41,008 bases of DNA, from positions 1 to 41,008 of the forward strand of contig CALGAJ010000322.1 in NCBI GenBank assembly GCA_937951975.1, written 5' to 3'. Below are positions 17,151-26,536 of the stretch, piece by piece (the first letter of the stretch is position 1; every line of letters starts with the position of its first letter). A program made the translations under genes and the position numbers. The notes beneath the pieces were generated by a model. The model worked only from the letters and a program-made list of their open reading frames with translations, did no database searches and was not told where the DNA came from. The DNA comes from an uncultured Desulfotignum sp. Its GTDB lineage: Bacteria; Desulfobacterota; Desulfobacteria; Desulfobacterales; Desulfobacteraceae.

Positions 17151-20005
17151 CCCTTGCACTGATTCCGCTGCTGCCCTTACTGGGCGCTTTTATCCCCTGT
17201 TTATTTCAAAACCGTCATCTCAATGCCGCTTCCGCCGGCCTTATCGCAGGATTTTCCCTGACACTGCTTCTGCTCCAGGCATCATTTGTATTCACGGGAG
17301 ATCTGCCGGTTTATACCCGGAACTGGATCCCTGCCATCGGGCTGACCTTTTCTTTCCGGGTCAGCGGATTCGGATTTTTGTTCGCGCTGCTGGTACTGGG
17401 CATCGGGATGCTCATCATCTTTTACGCGCGCTATTACATCGCCAAAGAAGACCCCATGGGCCGATTTTACACATACCTTCTGCTGTTCATGGGATCCATG
17501 CTGGGCATTGTGCTGTCGGAAAACCTGATCCTGCTCATGGTGTTCTGGGAGCTGACCAGTATCAGCTCGTTTCTGCTCATCGGATTCTGGCGCCACCGGG
17601 CCGATGCCCGCCAGGGCGCGTTCATGGCCCTGGTGGTCACCGGCGGGGGCGGATTTGCCATGCTGGCCGGCTTCCTCCTTCTGGGCCATATCGCGGGCAG
17701 CTTTGAGCTCACAGACATCCTGGCGGCCAAACAAATCGTTCAGGCCCATCCCCTGTATCCCCTCACACTGATCCTGATCCTGGCCGGCGCCTTCACCAAA
17801 TCGGCCCAGTTTCCCTTCCAGTTCTGGCTGCCTCATGCCATGGCGGCCCCGACCCCGGTGAGCGCATTTCTTCACTCCGCCACCATGGTCAAGGCCGGGG
17901 TGTTTCTCCTGGCGCTGATGGTGCCGGTGCTGGGGGGCACTGCATGGTGGTTCTACACGGTCAGCCTCACCGGGCTGGTCACCCTGATGTTCGCCGCGTA
18001 CATGGCCCTGTTCAAGGATGATCTCAAGGCACTGCTGGCCTATTCAACAGTGAGCCACCTGGGACTGATCACCCTGCTGCTGGGCATCGGCACCCCCATG
18101 GCGGTGGTGGCCGCGGTGTTTCACATTTTCAACCACGCCGCTTTCAAGGCCGGACTTTTCATGCTGGCCGGCATCATTGACCATGAAACCGGGACCCGGG
18201 ATATCCGGATTTTGTCCGGCCTGAAAAAATCCATGCCCGTTACGGCGGTCATGACCCTGATCGGGTGCGGCGGCATGGCCGGGGTGCCGCTGTTCAACGG
18301 ATTTCTGAGCAAGGAGATGTTTCTGGCGGAAACCCTGGGCCCCGGCCTGACCGGTGTCATGGCCTGGATCGTGCCGCTGGGCGCGGTTCTTTCCGCCGTG
18401 TTTGCTGTGGCCTATTCCATCCGCATGCTGGTGGGCGTTTTCTGGGGACACCCGGCCCAAGACCTGCCCCGGTCCCCCCATGACCCGCCCGCGGGCATGA
18501 TCCTGTCACCGGGCTTTCTCATGGCCGTATGTGTGCTGGTGGGGATTTTTCCCTCCTTTTTTGCCGGTCCGCTGGTTCATGCCGGGGCTGAAGCCATCCT
18601 GGGGCCTGACATGCCGCACGTTCACCTGGCGGTCTGGCATGGATTCAACATGGCCTTATTGCTGAGCATGATCGCCCTGGCTGGCGGCGTGCTGTTCTTT
18701 GGACAGCGGCAACACCTGTTTGATGCCCATGAATGGTGTCTGCGATATCTGGACGGCAAAGCCCTGTTCGAGTCCCTGGTTTCCGGATTGATTCAGGCCG
18801 GAGCACGGATCATCCGGTTTCTGGAAAACGGATCATTGCAGCGATATCTCTTTTGGCTCATCAGCGCCACCCTGGTCCTGGGAGGCCTCCCGTTCGCCGT
18901 TTCCAGGACCCCGCTTCTGGGGCCGTTGCCCTTAACCCCCCTGGACCCGGTCACCCTGGTCATGGGGCTGATTCTGATCATCGGGGCCATGGCCACTGTC
19001 AAAACTCACCGGAACCGGATTCTGGCCATCATCATGCTGAGCACGGTGGGCCTGGTGGTGGCCCTGGCGTTCACCCGGTTTTCCGCCCCGGACCTGGCCC
19101 TGACCCAGATATCGGTGGAAGTGGTGACCATTATCCTTTTGATGATGGCCCTGCACCTGCTTCCCTTCACCACACCCAAAGAATCCTCCAAAACCAGAAA
19201 ATGGCGGGACGGTTTCTTGTCCGTGCTGGCCGGCGGCGGTGCGGCCGCCCTGGCCATGGCCATTCTCACCCGTCCCTATGACACCATATCCGATTTTTTT
19301 CTGGCTGAAAGTGTTCCCGGCGGCGGGGGCACCAATGTGGTGAACGTCATCCTGGTGGATTTCCGGGGATTTGACACCATGGGAGAGATCACGGTACTGG
19401 CCATCGCCGGCCTGATCGTTTATGCCCTGCTGCACGGATACGAACGCAAAGCCCCGGCAACCGATGAGATGGGCCGTCCCTGGACCAAAGACCGGTTTCC
19501 CATGATCCTGGTCTATATCACCCGGCCCCTTCTGCCGCTGGCCCTGCTGTTTTCCGCCTATATTTTCCTGCGGGGCCACAACGATCCCGGCGGCGGGTTC
19601 ATCGCCGGTCTCATCACCGCCACGGTGCTGACATTGCAGTACATTGCCAGCGGCATTGTCTGGACCCGGCCCCGGCTTCATTATGACAACCACATTATCA
19701 TGGCCCTGGGACTGATCCTGGCCCTGGGCACCGGGCTGACCAGCTGGGCCCTTAATTACCCGTTTCTCACCAGCACCTACGAATATGTCCGGCTGCCGCT
19801 GATCGGCAAATTCGAGATTGCCAGCGCCATGGCCTTTGATCTGGGCGTCTTTCTGGTGGTGGTGGGGTCGGTGATGCTGATGCTGATCAAACTGGGGGCC
19901 ATCAATTCCCAGGATGCCCGGACCGTCTCCTTGTCAGCCCGTGCGGAGGAACACATGGAAAACAACTTTTTGAACGAAACCTCCAGTGAAAAGGAGATCC
20001 ATTGA
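17147..20005 (+). CDS. mrpA: Mrp Na+/H+ antiporter subunit A fused to subunit B domain
   Basis: Largest subunit of the Mrp/Mnh/Pha cation antiporter, 952 residues, related to complex I NuoL. The N-terminal two thirds contain the proton-translocating antiporter-like domain (for example ELTSISSFLLIGFW and HSATMVKAGVFLL, with the conserved Glu and Lys in membrane segments). A middle hydrophobic region carries the MrpA C-terminal domain. The last about 170 residues form an MnhB-type domain (ITRPLLPLALLFSAYIF, GHNDPGGGFIAG). Thus A and B are one protein, as in the PhaAB form, and no separate mrpB is needed. ATG overlaps the cyclase stop as ATGA, so translation of sensor and antiporter is probably coupled. 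Confidence 0.95.
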   Translation: MTLALIPLLPLLGAFIPCLFQNRHLNAASAGLIAGFSLTLLLLQASFVFTGDLPVYTRNWIPAIGLTFSFRVSGFGFLFALLVLGIGMLIIFYARYYIAKEDPMGRFYTYLLLFMGSMLGIVLSENLILLMVFWELTSISSFLLIGFWRHRADARQGAFMALVVTGGGGFAMLAGFLLLGHIAGSFELTDILAAKQIVQAHPLYPLTLILILAGAFTKSAQFPFQFWLPHAMAAPTPVSAFLHSATMVKAGVFLLALMVPVLGGTAWWFYTVSLTGLVTLMFAAYMALFKDDLKALLAYSTVSHLGLITLLLGIGTPMAVVAAVFHIFNHAAFKAGLFMLAGIIDHETGTRDIRILSGLKKSMPVTAVMTLIGCGGMAGVPLFNGFLSKEMFLAETLGPGLTGVMAWIVPLGAVLSAVFAVAYSIRMLVGVFWGHPAQDLPRSPHDPPAGMILSPGFLMAVCVLVGIFPSFFAGPLVHAGAEAILGPDMPHVHLAVWHGFNMALLLSMIALAGGVLFFGQRQHLFDAHEWCLRYLDGKALFESLVSGLIQAGARIIRFLENGSLQRYLFWLISATLVLGGLPFAVSRTPLLGPLPLTPLDPVTLVMGLILIIGAMATVKTHRNRILAIIMLSTVGLVVALAFTRFSAPDLALTQISVEVVTIILLMMALHLLPFTTPKESSKTRKWRDGFLSVLAGGGAAALAMAILTRPYDTISDFFLAESVPGGGGTNVVNVILVDFRGFDTMGEITVLAIAGLIVYALLHGYERKAPATDEMGRPWTKDRFPMILVYITRPLLPLALLFSAYIFLRGHNDPGGGFIAGLITATVLTLQYIASGIVWTRPRLHYDNHIIMALGLILALGTGLTSWALNYPFLTSTYEYVRLPLIGKFEIASAMAFDLGVFLVVVGSVMLMLIKLGAINSQDARTVSLSARAEEHMENNFLNETSSEKEIH

Positions 20006-20343
20006 TGGAGTGGCTGGTATCCGCATGTTTCGGGATCATGATTGCCTGCGGGGTGTATCTGGTGCTGCGGGCGCGAACCTTTCCCGTGATTCTGGGTCTG
20101 ACCCTGATGGGATATGCCGTCAACCTGTTTCTGTTTCTCACCGGACGGCTCCACACCAACCTGCCGGCCATTATTTCCGAAAACCAGGCCCGGTACACCG
20201 ATCCCCTTCCCCAGGGCCTGGTGCTGACCGCCATTGTCATCGGATTTGCCATGATCGCGTTTGTGGTGGTGCTGTCTTTAAAGGCCCTGGGCGAACTGGA
20301 CACGGACCATGTGGACGGAAAGCAGGAGGCACCTCCCTCATGA
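20005..20343 (+). CDS. mrpC: Mrp antiporter subunit C
   Basis: Small membrane subunit, 112 residues, NuoK-like, with three hydrophobic segments. GVYLVLRARTFPVILGLTLMGYAVNLFLF is the recognisable core (cited in part: ILGLTLMGYAVNL). The LPQGLVLTAIVIGFA segment is typical of MnhC. AAGGAG at about 19990 precedes the ATG at 20005, which shares a base with the mrpA stop (TGATG). A TTG one codon earlier is the alternative start. The stop overlaps mrpD as ATGA. Confidence 0.95.
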   Translation: MEWLVSACFGIMIACGVYLVLRARTFPVILGLTLMGYAVNLFLFLTGRLHTNLPAIISENQARYTDPLPQGLVLTAIVIGFAMIAFVVVLSLKALGELDTDHVDGKQEAPPS

Positions 20344-21905
20344 TCAATCATTTAATTGTCGGCCCGCTGCTGCTGCCCCTGTTCATGGGCACCATCATTG
20401 TTCTGAACGCCAACCAGCCCATTTTCAGGCTCCGCATTCTGGGACTGTCCAGCTGTCTGGCAATCCTGGTCATCACCCTTGTCCTCCTGTTTCAAAGTGT
20501 CAACGGCCCCATTCAGACCTATGTGCTGGGAGACTGGCCCGCCCCCTTCGGCATTGTGATGGTTGTGGACCGGCTCAGCGCCATGATGCTGTGTATCACC
20601 GCATTTCTGGCCCTGGCAAGCCTTGCGTATGCGGCAAGAGGCACCGACCTCCAGGGCAAAAACTTCCACGCCCTGTTTCAATTCCAGCTGCTGGGAATCA
20701 ACGGGGCCTTTCTCACCGGTGACATCTTCAATCTGTTCGTTTTTTTCGAGATCATGCTGCTGTCCTCCTATGGCCTGGTGCTGCATGGCGGTGGAAAACT
20801 GCGCACCCGGGCCGGCATGCATTATGTGCTGCTCAATCTGGTGGGGTCCAGCATCTTTCTGGTGGGAGTGGGTATTCTCTATTCAGTGCTGGGGACCCTG
20901 AACATGGCGGACCTGGCCGTGCGCATGGCACAGGCCCCGGCGGAAAACGCGGCCCTGCTTAAGGCTGCGGGACTGATCCTGTTCGCGGTGTTTGCCCTGA
21001 AAGCGGCCCTGCTTCCCCTGTGTTTCTGGCTGCCGGCTGCCTACGGCTTTACCAGCGCCCCGGTGGCGGCCCTGTTTGCCGTCATGACCAAGGTGGGGGT
21101 GTATGTGATTCTCAGAGTCTACTGCCTGATTTTCAGTGACTTTGCAGGGGTCGGGGCCGGTCTGCTGAATCCCTGGCTTCTGCCCGCCGCCCTCATCACC
21201 CTGGCGGTGGGGGTCGCCGGTGTGGCCGGCAGCCGGGACCTCAAGCGGATCACCGCCTGGCTGGTCATTGTATCCGTGGGAACGCTTCTGGCCGTCATCG
21301 GCACCTTTGAACGAAACGCCATTGCCGCCGCCATTGTTTATCTGCCCCATACCACATTCATGACCGGAGCCTTGTTTCTGCTGGCCGATCTGATCGGACG
21401 TCAGCGGCCGAAAGCCGGATCCGGACTGGTCCCGGACCGCCCGGTGGAACGGCCTGTCCTTCTGGGCCTGCTGTTTCTCTTTGCTGCCGTGGCCATCGGG
21501 GGGCTGCCGCCCTTAAGCGGATTCTTCGCCAAGGTGACGATGCTCATGATGGTCCAGGGCTCTGCCGGTGCTCCATGGATCTGGGGCCTGGTGCTGGGAG
21601 GGGGGTTGCTGACCCTGGTGGCCCTGGGTCGGGCCGGCATCATCTTTTTCTGGAAACTGCTGCCGGCAGACGATTCTGAGACCGGCCCGGAAATCTGTCG
21701 TGCCCCTGTTCCGGTCCATATGCCGGCGGACCTGTTTCCGGCGGCCCTGCTGTGCACCAGTCCGCTGCTGGTGGTATTCGGCGGGCCGATCACGGAGTTT
21801 GCCTTTGCCGCCGCCGACCATGTGATCAATCCGGTTCACTATATAGAAGCAGTCCTGGGTCCGGACCGGTCCCTGCCGCTGTTGTACCCTTTCGGAGGTG
21901 AATAA
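20340..21905 (+). CDS. mrpD: Mrp antiporter subunit D
   Basis: NuoN/M-like antiporter subunit, 521 residues, with about fourteen hydrophobic segments. Typical features are GDIFNLFVFFEIMLLSSY with a membrane Glu, the KAALLPLCFWLPAAYGF segment with its conserved Lys, and GGLPPLSGFFAK. The frame is open further upstream over mrpC but without homology. The ATG at 20340 overlaps the mrpC stop. The stop shares a base with the mrpE start (TAATG). It forms the ion-translocating core with MrpA. Confidence 0.95.
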   Translation: MINHLIVGPLLLPLFMGTIIVLNANQPIFRLRILGLSSCLAILVITLVLLFQSVNGPIQTYVLGDWPAPFGIVMVVDRLSAMMLCITAFLALASLAYAARGTDLQGKNFHALFQFQLLGINGAFLTGDIFNLFVFFEIMLLSSYGLVLHGGGKLRTRAGMHYVLLNLVGSSIFLVGVGILYSVLGTLNMADLAVRMAQAPAENAALLKAAGLILFAVFALKAALLPLCFWLPAAYGFTSAPVAALFAVMTKVGVYVILRVYCLIFSDFAGVGAGLLNPWLLPAALITLAVGVAGVAGSRDLKRITAWLVIVSVGTLLAVIGTFERNAIAAAIVYLPHTTFMTGALFLLADLIGRQRPKAGSGLVPDRPVERPVLLGLLFLFAAVAIGGLPPLSGFFAKVTMLMMVQGSAGAPWIWGLVLGGGLLTLVALGRAGIIFFWKLLPADDSETGPEICRAPVPVHMPADLFPAALLCTSPLLVVFGGPITEFAFAAADHVINPVHYIEAVLGPDRSLPLLYPFGGE

Positions 21906-22429
21906 TGCCGACATACCGCAAATCCCCTGTTCCCGGAAACCGCTGGCTTCCTCATCCCCTGATGAGCCTGGTCTTGATTGTTGTCTGGCTGTTTCTGGTG
22001 AATACCGTCACGTTCGCTCATCTGTTTCTGGGCACCCTTCTGAGTATTGCCATTCCCTGGTTCACCAACCGGTTCTGGCCGGAACGGCCGAAGGTTGCAA
22101 AACCGTTTCTGCTGTTCCGGTTTTTCTTCATCACTTTTGTCACTGATGTGATTGTCGCCAACCTTACGGTGGTGCGCCTGTTTCTTCTGCCCGACATTTC
22201 ACGGCTGCGGCCCCGGTTCATTGAAATTCCCCTGGACACAGAGGATCCCATGGTGATCACCATCCTGGCCAGCGTGATATCCCTGACCCCGGGAACCGTG
22301 TCCGCAGAAGTCAGTGATGACCGGCAGACCCTGATTGTCCACGGTCTGGACGTGGCCGATGAAATCCTGGCGGTTCAGACCATTAAAACCCGGTACGAAG
22401 CCCCTTTGAAGGAGATCTTCTCATGCTGA
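21905..22429 (+). CDS. mrpE: Mrp antiporter subunit E
   Basis: MnhE-type subunit of 174 residues. It has N-terminal hydrophobic segments (LVLIVVWLFLVNTVTFAH, about residues 20-40) and the characteristic soluble C-terminal stretch with SLTPGTVSAEVSDD and VHGLDVADE. It begins on the last base of mrpD's stop and runs seven bases into mrpF. Needed for assembly of the Mrp complex in better-studied systems. Confidence 0.93.
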   Translation: MPTYRKSPVPGNRWLPHPLMSLVLIVVWLFLVNTVTFAHLFLGTLLSIAIPWFTNRFWPERPKVAKPFLLFRFFFITFVTDVIVANLTVVRLFLLPDISRLRPRFIEIPLDTEDPMVITILASVISLTPGTVSAEVSDDRQTLIVHGLDVADEILAVQTIKTRYEAPLKEIFSC

Positions 22430-22692
22430 CCATCGCCATTCCCATCGCCTTTGCCCTGCTGACAGCAGCCCAGCTGTTGAATTTGTACCGCCTGCTCAAA
22501 GGCCCCACGCTTCTGGACCGGATACTGGCCCTGGACACGATTTATATCGATGCCATTGCCATGTTCATCCTGATGGGAATCCATTTTGATGCCACCGTCT
22601 ATTTCGAGGCAGCCCTGATCATCGCGGTCATGGGGTTTATCAGCACCGTGGCCACCAGCAAATTTTTGATGCGCGGCGATATTCTTGAATAG
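22423..22692 (+). CDS. mrpF: Mrp antiporter subunit F
   Basis: Small MnhF subunit of 89 residues with three hydrophobic segments and the family motif RLLKGPTLLDRILALDTI. A strong GAAGGAGA lies inside the end of mrpE. The two genes overlap by seven bases. A 75-base gap without overlap follows before mrpG. Confidence 0.93.
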   Translation: MLTIAIPIAFALLTAAQLLNLYRLLKGPTLLDRILALDTIYIDAIAMFILMGIHFDATVYFEAALIIAVMGFISTVATSKFLMRGDILE

Positions 22693-22767
22693 CGGTCATG
22701 CCCTGTATGAAAGAATTCAAAGAGGTATCGGGTGTTTCATCCAAACAAAGAAGAGTGAAAGGAACGT

Positions 22768-23109
22768 ATGATGATATTTATGATTGAGCTGCTGGTGTCG
22801 TTTTTCCTGGTTGTGGGGGCATTTTTTGCCATGGCCGGGTCCATAGGCTCCTATCGCCTGCCGGACTTTTTCTCCCGGCTGCACGGCCCCACCAAATCCA
22901 CGACCTTAGGGGTCGGCGGCATGGCCATTGCCTCTGCCATCTATTTTTCCTTTTACGGGGAGGGCATCAGTTTTCACGAAGTGCTGATCACCTTGTTCCT
23001 GTTCATCACCGCGCCGGTGAGCGCCCATTTTCTGGCCAAAGCAGCCCGGCACCAGGGATTGCACCAGAACCCGACCGAATCCGAATCCCCTCAAAACCCG
23101 GCGGACTGA
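22768..23109 (+). CDS. mrpG: Mrp antiporter subunit G
   Basis: MnhG subunit of 113 residues, with three hydrophobic segments and the family motif GSYRLPDFFSRLHGPTKSTTLG. GAAAGGAACG precedes the start. The second codon is also ATG, so the start may be three bases later. It is the last antiporter gene and is followed seven bases after its stop by a hairpin terminator. The subunit set is complete: A/B fused, C, D, E, F and G. Confidence 0.93.
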   Translation: MMIFMIELLVSFFLVVGAFFAMAGSIGSYRLPDFFSRLHGPTKSTTLGVGGMAIASAIYFSFYGEGISFHEVLITLFLFITAPVSAHFLAKAARHQGLHQNPTESESPQNPAD

Positions 23110-23115
23110 AAACAG

Positions 23116-23153
23116 AACAGCCCCTGTCCGACAAACATCCGACAGGGGCTGTT
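23116..23153. terminator. Bidirectional hairpin terminator between mrpG and BCCT gene
   Basis: A perfect 13-base stem (23116-23128 with 23141-23153) surrounds a 12-base loop. It is followed by CCTTTGTTT on the plus strand and by TTTTCAG on the minus strand. It lies between the converging mrpG and BCCT transporter genes and can serve both. Confidence 0.85.
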
Positions 23154-23186
23154 CCTTTGTTTATCCATTTCAACCAGCGAAACAGA

Positions 23187-24749
23187 TCAGCGTTTCAACT
23201 TTTTGTAATCACCATGAAGCCCTAAGTACAGGCTGACCATCATGACGATCATGATCATGGTAAACGGCAGTCCCACGCTCACGGCCACCGCCTGGATGGC
23301 GCCCAGCGCATCGGAACCGCCTCCCACCAGCAGACAGGCGGCGATCAGGCCCTGAAGCGTGGCCCAGAACATCCGCTGGAACCGGGGGGCATCCATTTTA
23401 CCGCCGGCGGTGATGGAATCCACCACCAGGGAGCCGGAGTCGGATGAGGTGACAAAGAAAATCAGCACCAGACAGATTCCCAGAAACGAGGAAATCCCGG
23501 TCAACGGCAGATTTTCCAGCATCTGGAACATGGCCAGGGACACTTCCCCCAGGCCTTTTTCCGCCAGCTGACCAATGCCGCTCTGGATCTGATGCAGGGC
23601 ATTGCTTCCAAATGCCGTCATCCAGACGATGGTGACCACTGTGGGCACCAGCAGCACAGCGGTGATGAATTCACGGATCGTACGGCCCTTGGAGATCCGG
23701 GCGATGAACATGCCCACAAACGGTGCCCAGGAAATCCACCAGGCCCAGTAGAACACGGTCCAGCCTTTGTAGAATTTTTCATCCGGCCGGCCGATCCAGT
23801 TGCTCAAAGGAAGTATCCATTCCGCGTACGAAACGGTGTTTTTAAACAATCCGGCAAAAACATGCAGGGTCGCCCCCGTCACAATCACCAACGCCAGCAG
23901 AATAACGGCCAGGACCATATTGATATTGCTCAGCAGCTTGACACCGCCGTGAAGCCCTCTGTACACGGAAAACAGCGCCACACCCGTGACCACGGCAATA
24001 ATGATGAGCTGAAGCCCCAGGGTATTTTCAAATCCGAACAGAAAATGCAGCCCGGATGCCGCCTGCTGAGCCCCGAACCCCAGAGACGTTGCCAGACCGA
24101 AAATGGTTGCGATGACAGCAATGATATCCACGATATGACCGGGCCATCCCCAGGTTTTTTCGCCCAGAAGCGGGAAAAACGTGGAACGGATGGTCAAGGG
24201 CAGGCCTTTATTGAACGCACAGAACCCCAAAGCCAGGGCCGTGACCGCATAAATGGCCCAGGGGTGAATTCCCCAGTGAAACAGGGTGGCACCCATGGCG
24301 GCCCTTGCCGCTTCCGGCGTATTGGGCGGTGTGTTCAACGGTGTTCCCCACCAGTCCGTGTAATAGGCCACAGGTTCAGCCACGCTCCAGAAACACAGAC
24401 CGATGCCCATGCCCGCGGCAAACAGCATGGCAAACCAGGACAGCCGGGTGAATTCAGGTCTCGCATCCGGGCCGCCCAGACGCATTTTGCCATGGGGCAG
24501 CACAATCAGGGCCAGGCAGTAAAGCACGAACAGATTGCCCGAAATCATGAAAAACCAGTCAAAATTCTCAATGGTCCATGATTTGGAGCCGTCAAACACT
24601 TTTTTGGCTTCCACCGGGTTCCACAAGGTTAAAATGATAAAAACAACAACAATTGAAGCCACAATAAAAAAAACAGGGTGCACATCCATCCCCCATTTTT
24701 TAATATTGTCCTGACCGACTTGATAATCGGTATCAAACCTGTCTTTCAT
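23187..24749 (-). CDS. BCCT-family betaine/choline/carnitine transporter (copy 1)
   Basis: Secondary transporter for quaternary ammonium compounds, about 520 residues and twelve hydrophobic segments. BCCT motifs are visible: GMGIGLCFWSVAEP, FHWGIHPWAIYAV and the signature WAWWISWAPFVGMFIARISKGRTIREF (in part). A GTG six codons upstream is possible. The ATG at 24747-24749 is preferred because AAGGGA lies nine bases before it. There is no long cytoplasmic tail of the osmosensing BetP type, which favours nutrient uptake over osmoprotection. Neighbouring demethylation genes suggest glycine betaine, dimethylglycine or a relative as substrate. Confidence 0.93.
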   Translation of the reverse strand: MKDRFDTDYQVGQDNIKKWGMDVHPVFFIVASIVVVFIILTLWNPVEAKKVFDGSKSWTIENFDWFFMISGNLFVLYCLALIVLPHGKMRLGGPDARPEFTRLSWFAMLFAAGMGIGLCFWSVAEPVAYYTDWWGTPLNTPPNTPEAARAAMGATLFHWGIHPWAIYAVTALALGFCAFNKGLPLTIRSTFFPLLGEKTWGWPGHIVDIIAVIATIFGLATSLGFGAQQAASGLHFLFGFENTLGLQLIIIAVVTGVALFSVYRGLHGGVKLLSNINMVLAVILLALVIVTGATLHVFAGLFKNTVSYAEWILPLSNWIGRPDEKFYKGWTVFYWAWWISWAPFVGMFIARISKGRTIREFITAVLLVPTVVTIVWMTAFGSNALHQIQSGIGQLAEKGLGEVSLAMFQMLENLPLTGISSFLGICLVLIFFVTSSDSGSLVVDSITAGGKMDAPRFQRMFWATLQGLIAACLLVGGGSDALGAIQAVAVSVGLPFTMIMIVMMVSLYLGLHGDYKKLKR

Positions 24750-24830
24750 AAAAAAAAATCCCTTCACTGTTTTATGGGTTAATCAAATGACCTCTTTTTC
24801 AAGATCCGCTTCATTGTCTATTCTATTATC

Positions 24831-24900
24831 GGTTAGAGGACTTTCACCTCCAAGTTATCCGGATTGTGCCAGTCAGGCGCTGCGGGCCATGCCTGGCGAA
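24831..24900 (-). other. Possible group II intron domain I fragment
   Basis: On the minus strand this stretch between the two BCCT genes reads a structured segment with GGAGGTGAAAGTCCTC (hallmark at 24838-24848 on the plus strand as GGACTTTCACC). This is a common signature of bacterial group II intron domain I. It is preceded by a GGATAACTT block. No intron-encoded reverse transcriptase, domain V or intron boundaries are present, so at best it is a scrap. A weak promoter for the BCCT gene (GATAAT at 24825-24830, TTGGAG 17 bases upstream) overlaps the same bases. Confidence 0.35.
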
Positions 24901-24913
24901 GCAATATAGAAAA

Positions 24914-24931
24914 CCGCCCCCGAAAGGGCGG
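24914..24931 (-). terminator. Terminator of the second BCCT gene
   Basis: Read on the minus strand, CCGCCC, a 6-base loop and GGGCGG form a hairpin, followed by TTTTCTATATT. It begins 34 bases beyond the stop of the BCCT gene at 24966-26534, so that gene is probably transcribed apart from the BCCT gene downstream. Confidence 0.75.
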
Positions 24932-24965
24932 CCTTCTACTCACTATCTTTATCTGCATGCTGATA

Positions 24966-26534
24966 TTATTTGCCGGACTTTATTTCTTCCAGGGCATCCA
25001 TGATCCGCCGCTTTTCTATAGGCAGCGTCCCTTCACGCAATTCTCCAAAAAGGGATTTCAACAGGCAGTATAACATCAGGAGCATGATAATCATGAAGGG
25101 GAAACCACCGATAATGGAAGCTGTCTGCAGCGCTTTGAGTCCGCCTGTGAAAAGCAGAATTGCGGCGATAGCACCCTGTAAAGACCCCCAGGTTATACGC
25201 AGGTACAGCGGGGGATCAGGGTTTCCACCAGAGGTTAACATGCCGTTGACATAGGTCCCCGAGTCGGAGGATGTAATGAAAAAGATCGCCACCGAGAACA
25301 TCGCCACAGCAACCAGCAGGCCGGATACCGGGAATCCCTGCAGTGCCGCAAAAAAACCTAAGGCAGAGTCTTTATTGACAGCTGCCATAATTGCTTCATT
25401 CCCCGCAAAGTGCGTCTGGTACAGGGCAGAACCGCCAAAGACGGCAAACCAGACCATACTTACTGCCACCGGGACAAGCATGACCCCGACAACAAAATTA
25501 CGGATGGTGCGTCCGCGTGATACACGGGCAATAAACGTTCCGACAAAGGGAGCCCAGGCGATCCACCATGCCCAGTAAAAAACGGTCCAGGCATTATACC
25601 AGCCTTCTGTGCCGGCGCCGGCAGCATCCAGACCAAAAGACATCTGGATAATATTCTGCAGGTAATCACCGGTCGCCTGGGTCAACAGTTTAAGAATGAA
25701 CAGTGTTGGACCAACAATAAATACCAGCAGCATCAACAACACAGCAACGATAATATTGATCTGGCTGAGATACTTAATACCGCGGTCAATACCCGTTGAT
25801 GTGGAGATAAGCGCTATAATCGAGGTGATTATAACGATGGCAACCCACAAAGCCGGGCCACTTGCAAAGCCGAACAATTCTTCCAGACCGGCGCCAATCT
25901 GCATGGCCCCAAGACCCAGAGACGTCGCCAGGCCAAAGATGGTGGCAAAAACACCGATGATATTGATCAGCATCCCCCAGGGGCCTTCAATACCCTTACG
26001 GCCGAGGATCGGCTCAAGGCAGGAACTGAGCAGCATCGGTAATCCCTTGCGATAAGAAAAATAAGCCAGAGAACCGGCAACTACCGCATAAATAGCCCAG
26101 GGATGAAACCCCCAGTGGAAGAAAGCGTACTGCATGGCCAGGTGCACGGACCCCGCCGTTTTTGCTTCACCATGAGGCGGCCACATATAGTGCCAGATCG
26201 GTTCGGAAACGCCCCAGAAAAGCAAACCAATACCCATACCGCAGCTGAAAAGCATTGCGAACCAGGCCATATTGGAGTATCCCGGTTTTTCATCATCTCC
26301 ACCCAGCCTGATTTCACCGACAGGGCTGAGCAGTAAAAACACAACCAGGAAAAGGAAAATGCTGGCACCAAAGATAAAAGCCCAGCCCCATGCTTCAACC
26401 ATGTATTTGAATACTGCATCCGTTGCTTTACCGAATGACTCGGGCATGGAAACACCAAAAATTACAAATACAATCATTACGACAAGTGCAATCCAAAACG
26501 TCATCTTCGCATTATTTTTACCATTTGTCTCCAA
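24966..26534 (-). CDS. BCCT-family betaine/choline/carnitine transporter (copy 2)
   Basis: Second BCCT transporter, 522 residues. It has GMGIGLLFWGVSEP, FHWGFHPWAIYAV and the signature segment WAWWIAWAPFVGTFIARVSRGRTIRNF (in part). It starts with TTG (26532-26534), supported by a strong AAGGAGGG seven bases upstream. Its codon choice and base composition look more AT-rich and less CCGG-loaded than its neighbours, and it is clearly divergent from copy 1. With the BCCT relic directly upstream, this suggests it arrived by transfer and replaced an older paralogue. Probable substrate is a betaine; specificity unknown. Confidence 0.93.
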   Translation of the reverse strand: METNGKNNAKMTFWIALVVMIVFVIFGVSMPESFGKATDAVFKYMVEAWGWAFIFGASIFLFLVVFLLLSPVGEIRLGGDDEKPGYSNMAWFAMLFSCGMGIGLLFWGVSEPIWHYMWPPHGEAKTAGSVHLAMQYAFFHWGFHPWAIYAVVAGSLAYFSYRKGLPMLLSSCLEPILGRKGIEGPWGMLINIIGVFATIFGLATSLGLGAMQIGAGLEELFGFASGPALWVAIVIITSIIALISTSTGIDRGIKYLSQINIIVAVLLMLLVFIVGPTLFILKLLTQATGDYLQNIIQMSFGLDAAGAGTEGWYNAWTVFYWAWWIAWAPFVGTFIARVSRGRTIRNFVVGVMLVPVAVSMVWFAVFGGSALYQTHFAGNEAIMAAVNKDSALGFFAALQGFPVSGLLVAVAMFSVAIFFITSSDSGTYVNGMLTSGGNPDPPLYLRITWGSLQGAIAAILLFTGGLKALQTASIIGGFPFMIIMLLMLYCLLKSLFGELREGTLPIEKRRIMDALEEIKSGK

Positions 26535-26536
26535 GG

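Noticed and set aside
24848..24875. TGGCAC on the minus strand before BCCT copy 1, considered as a sigma-54 promoter
   Set aside because: The -12 GC is missing at the required ten-base spacing.
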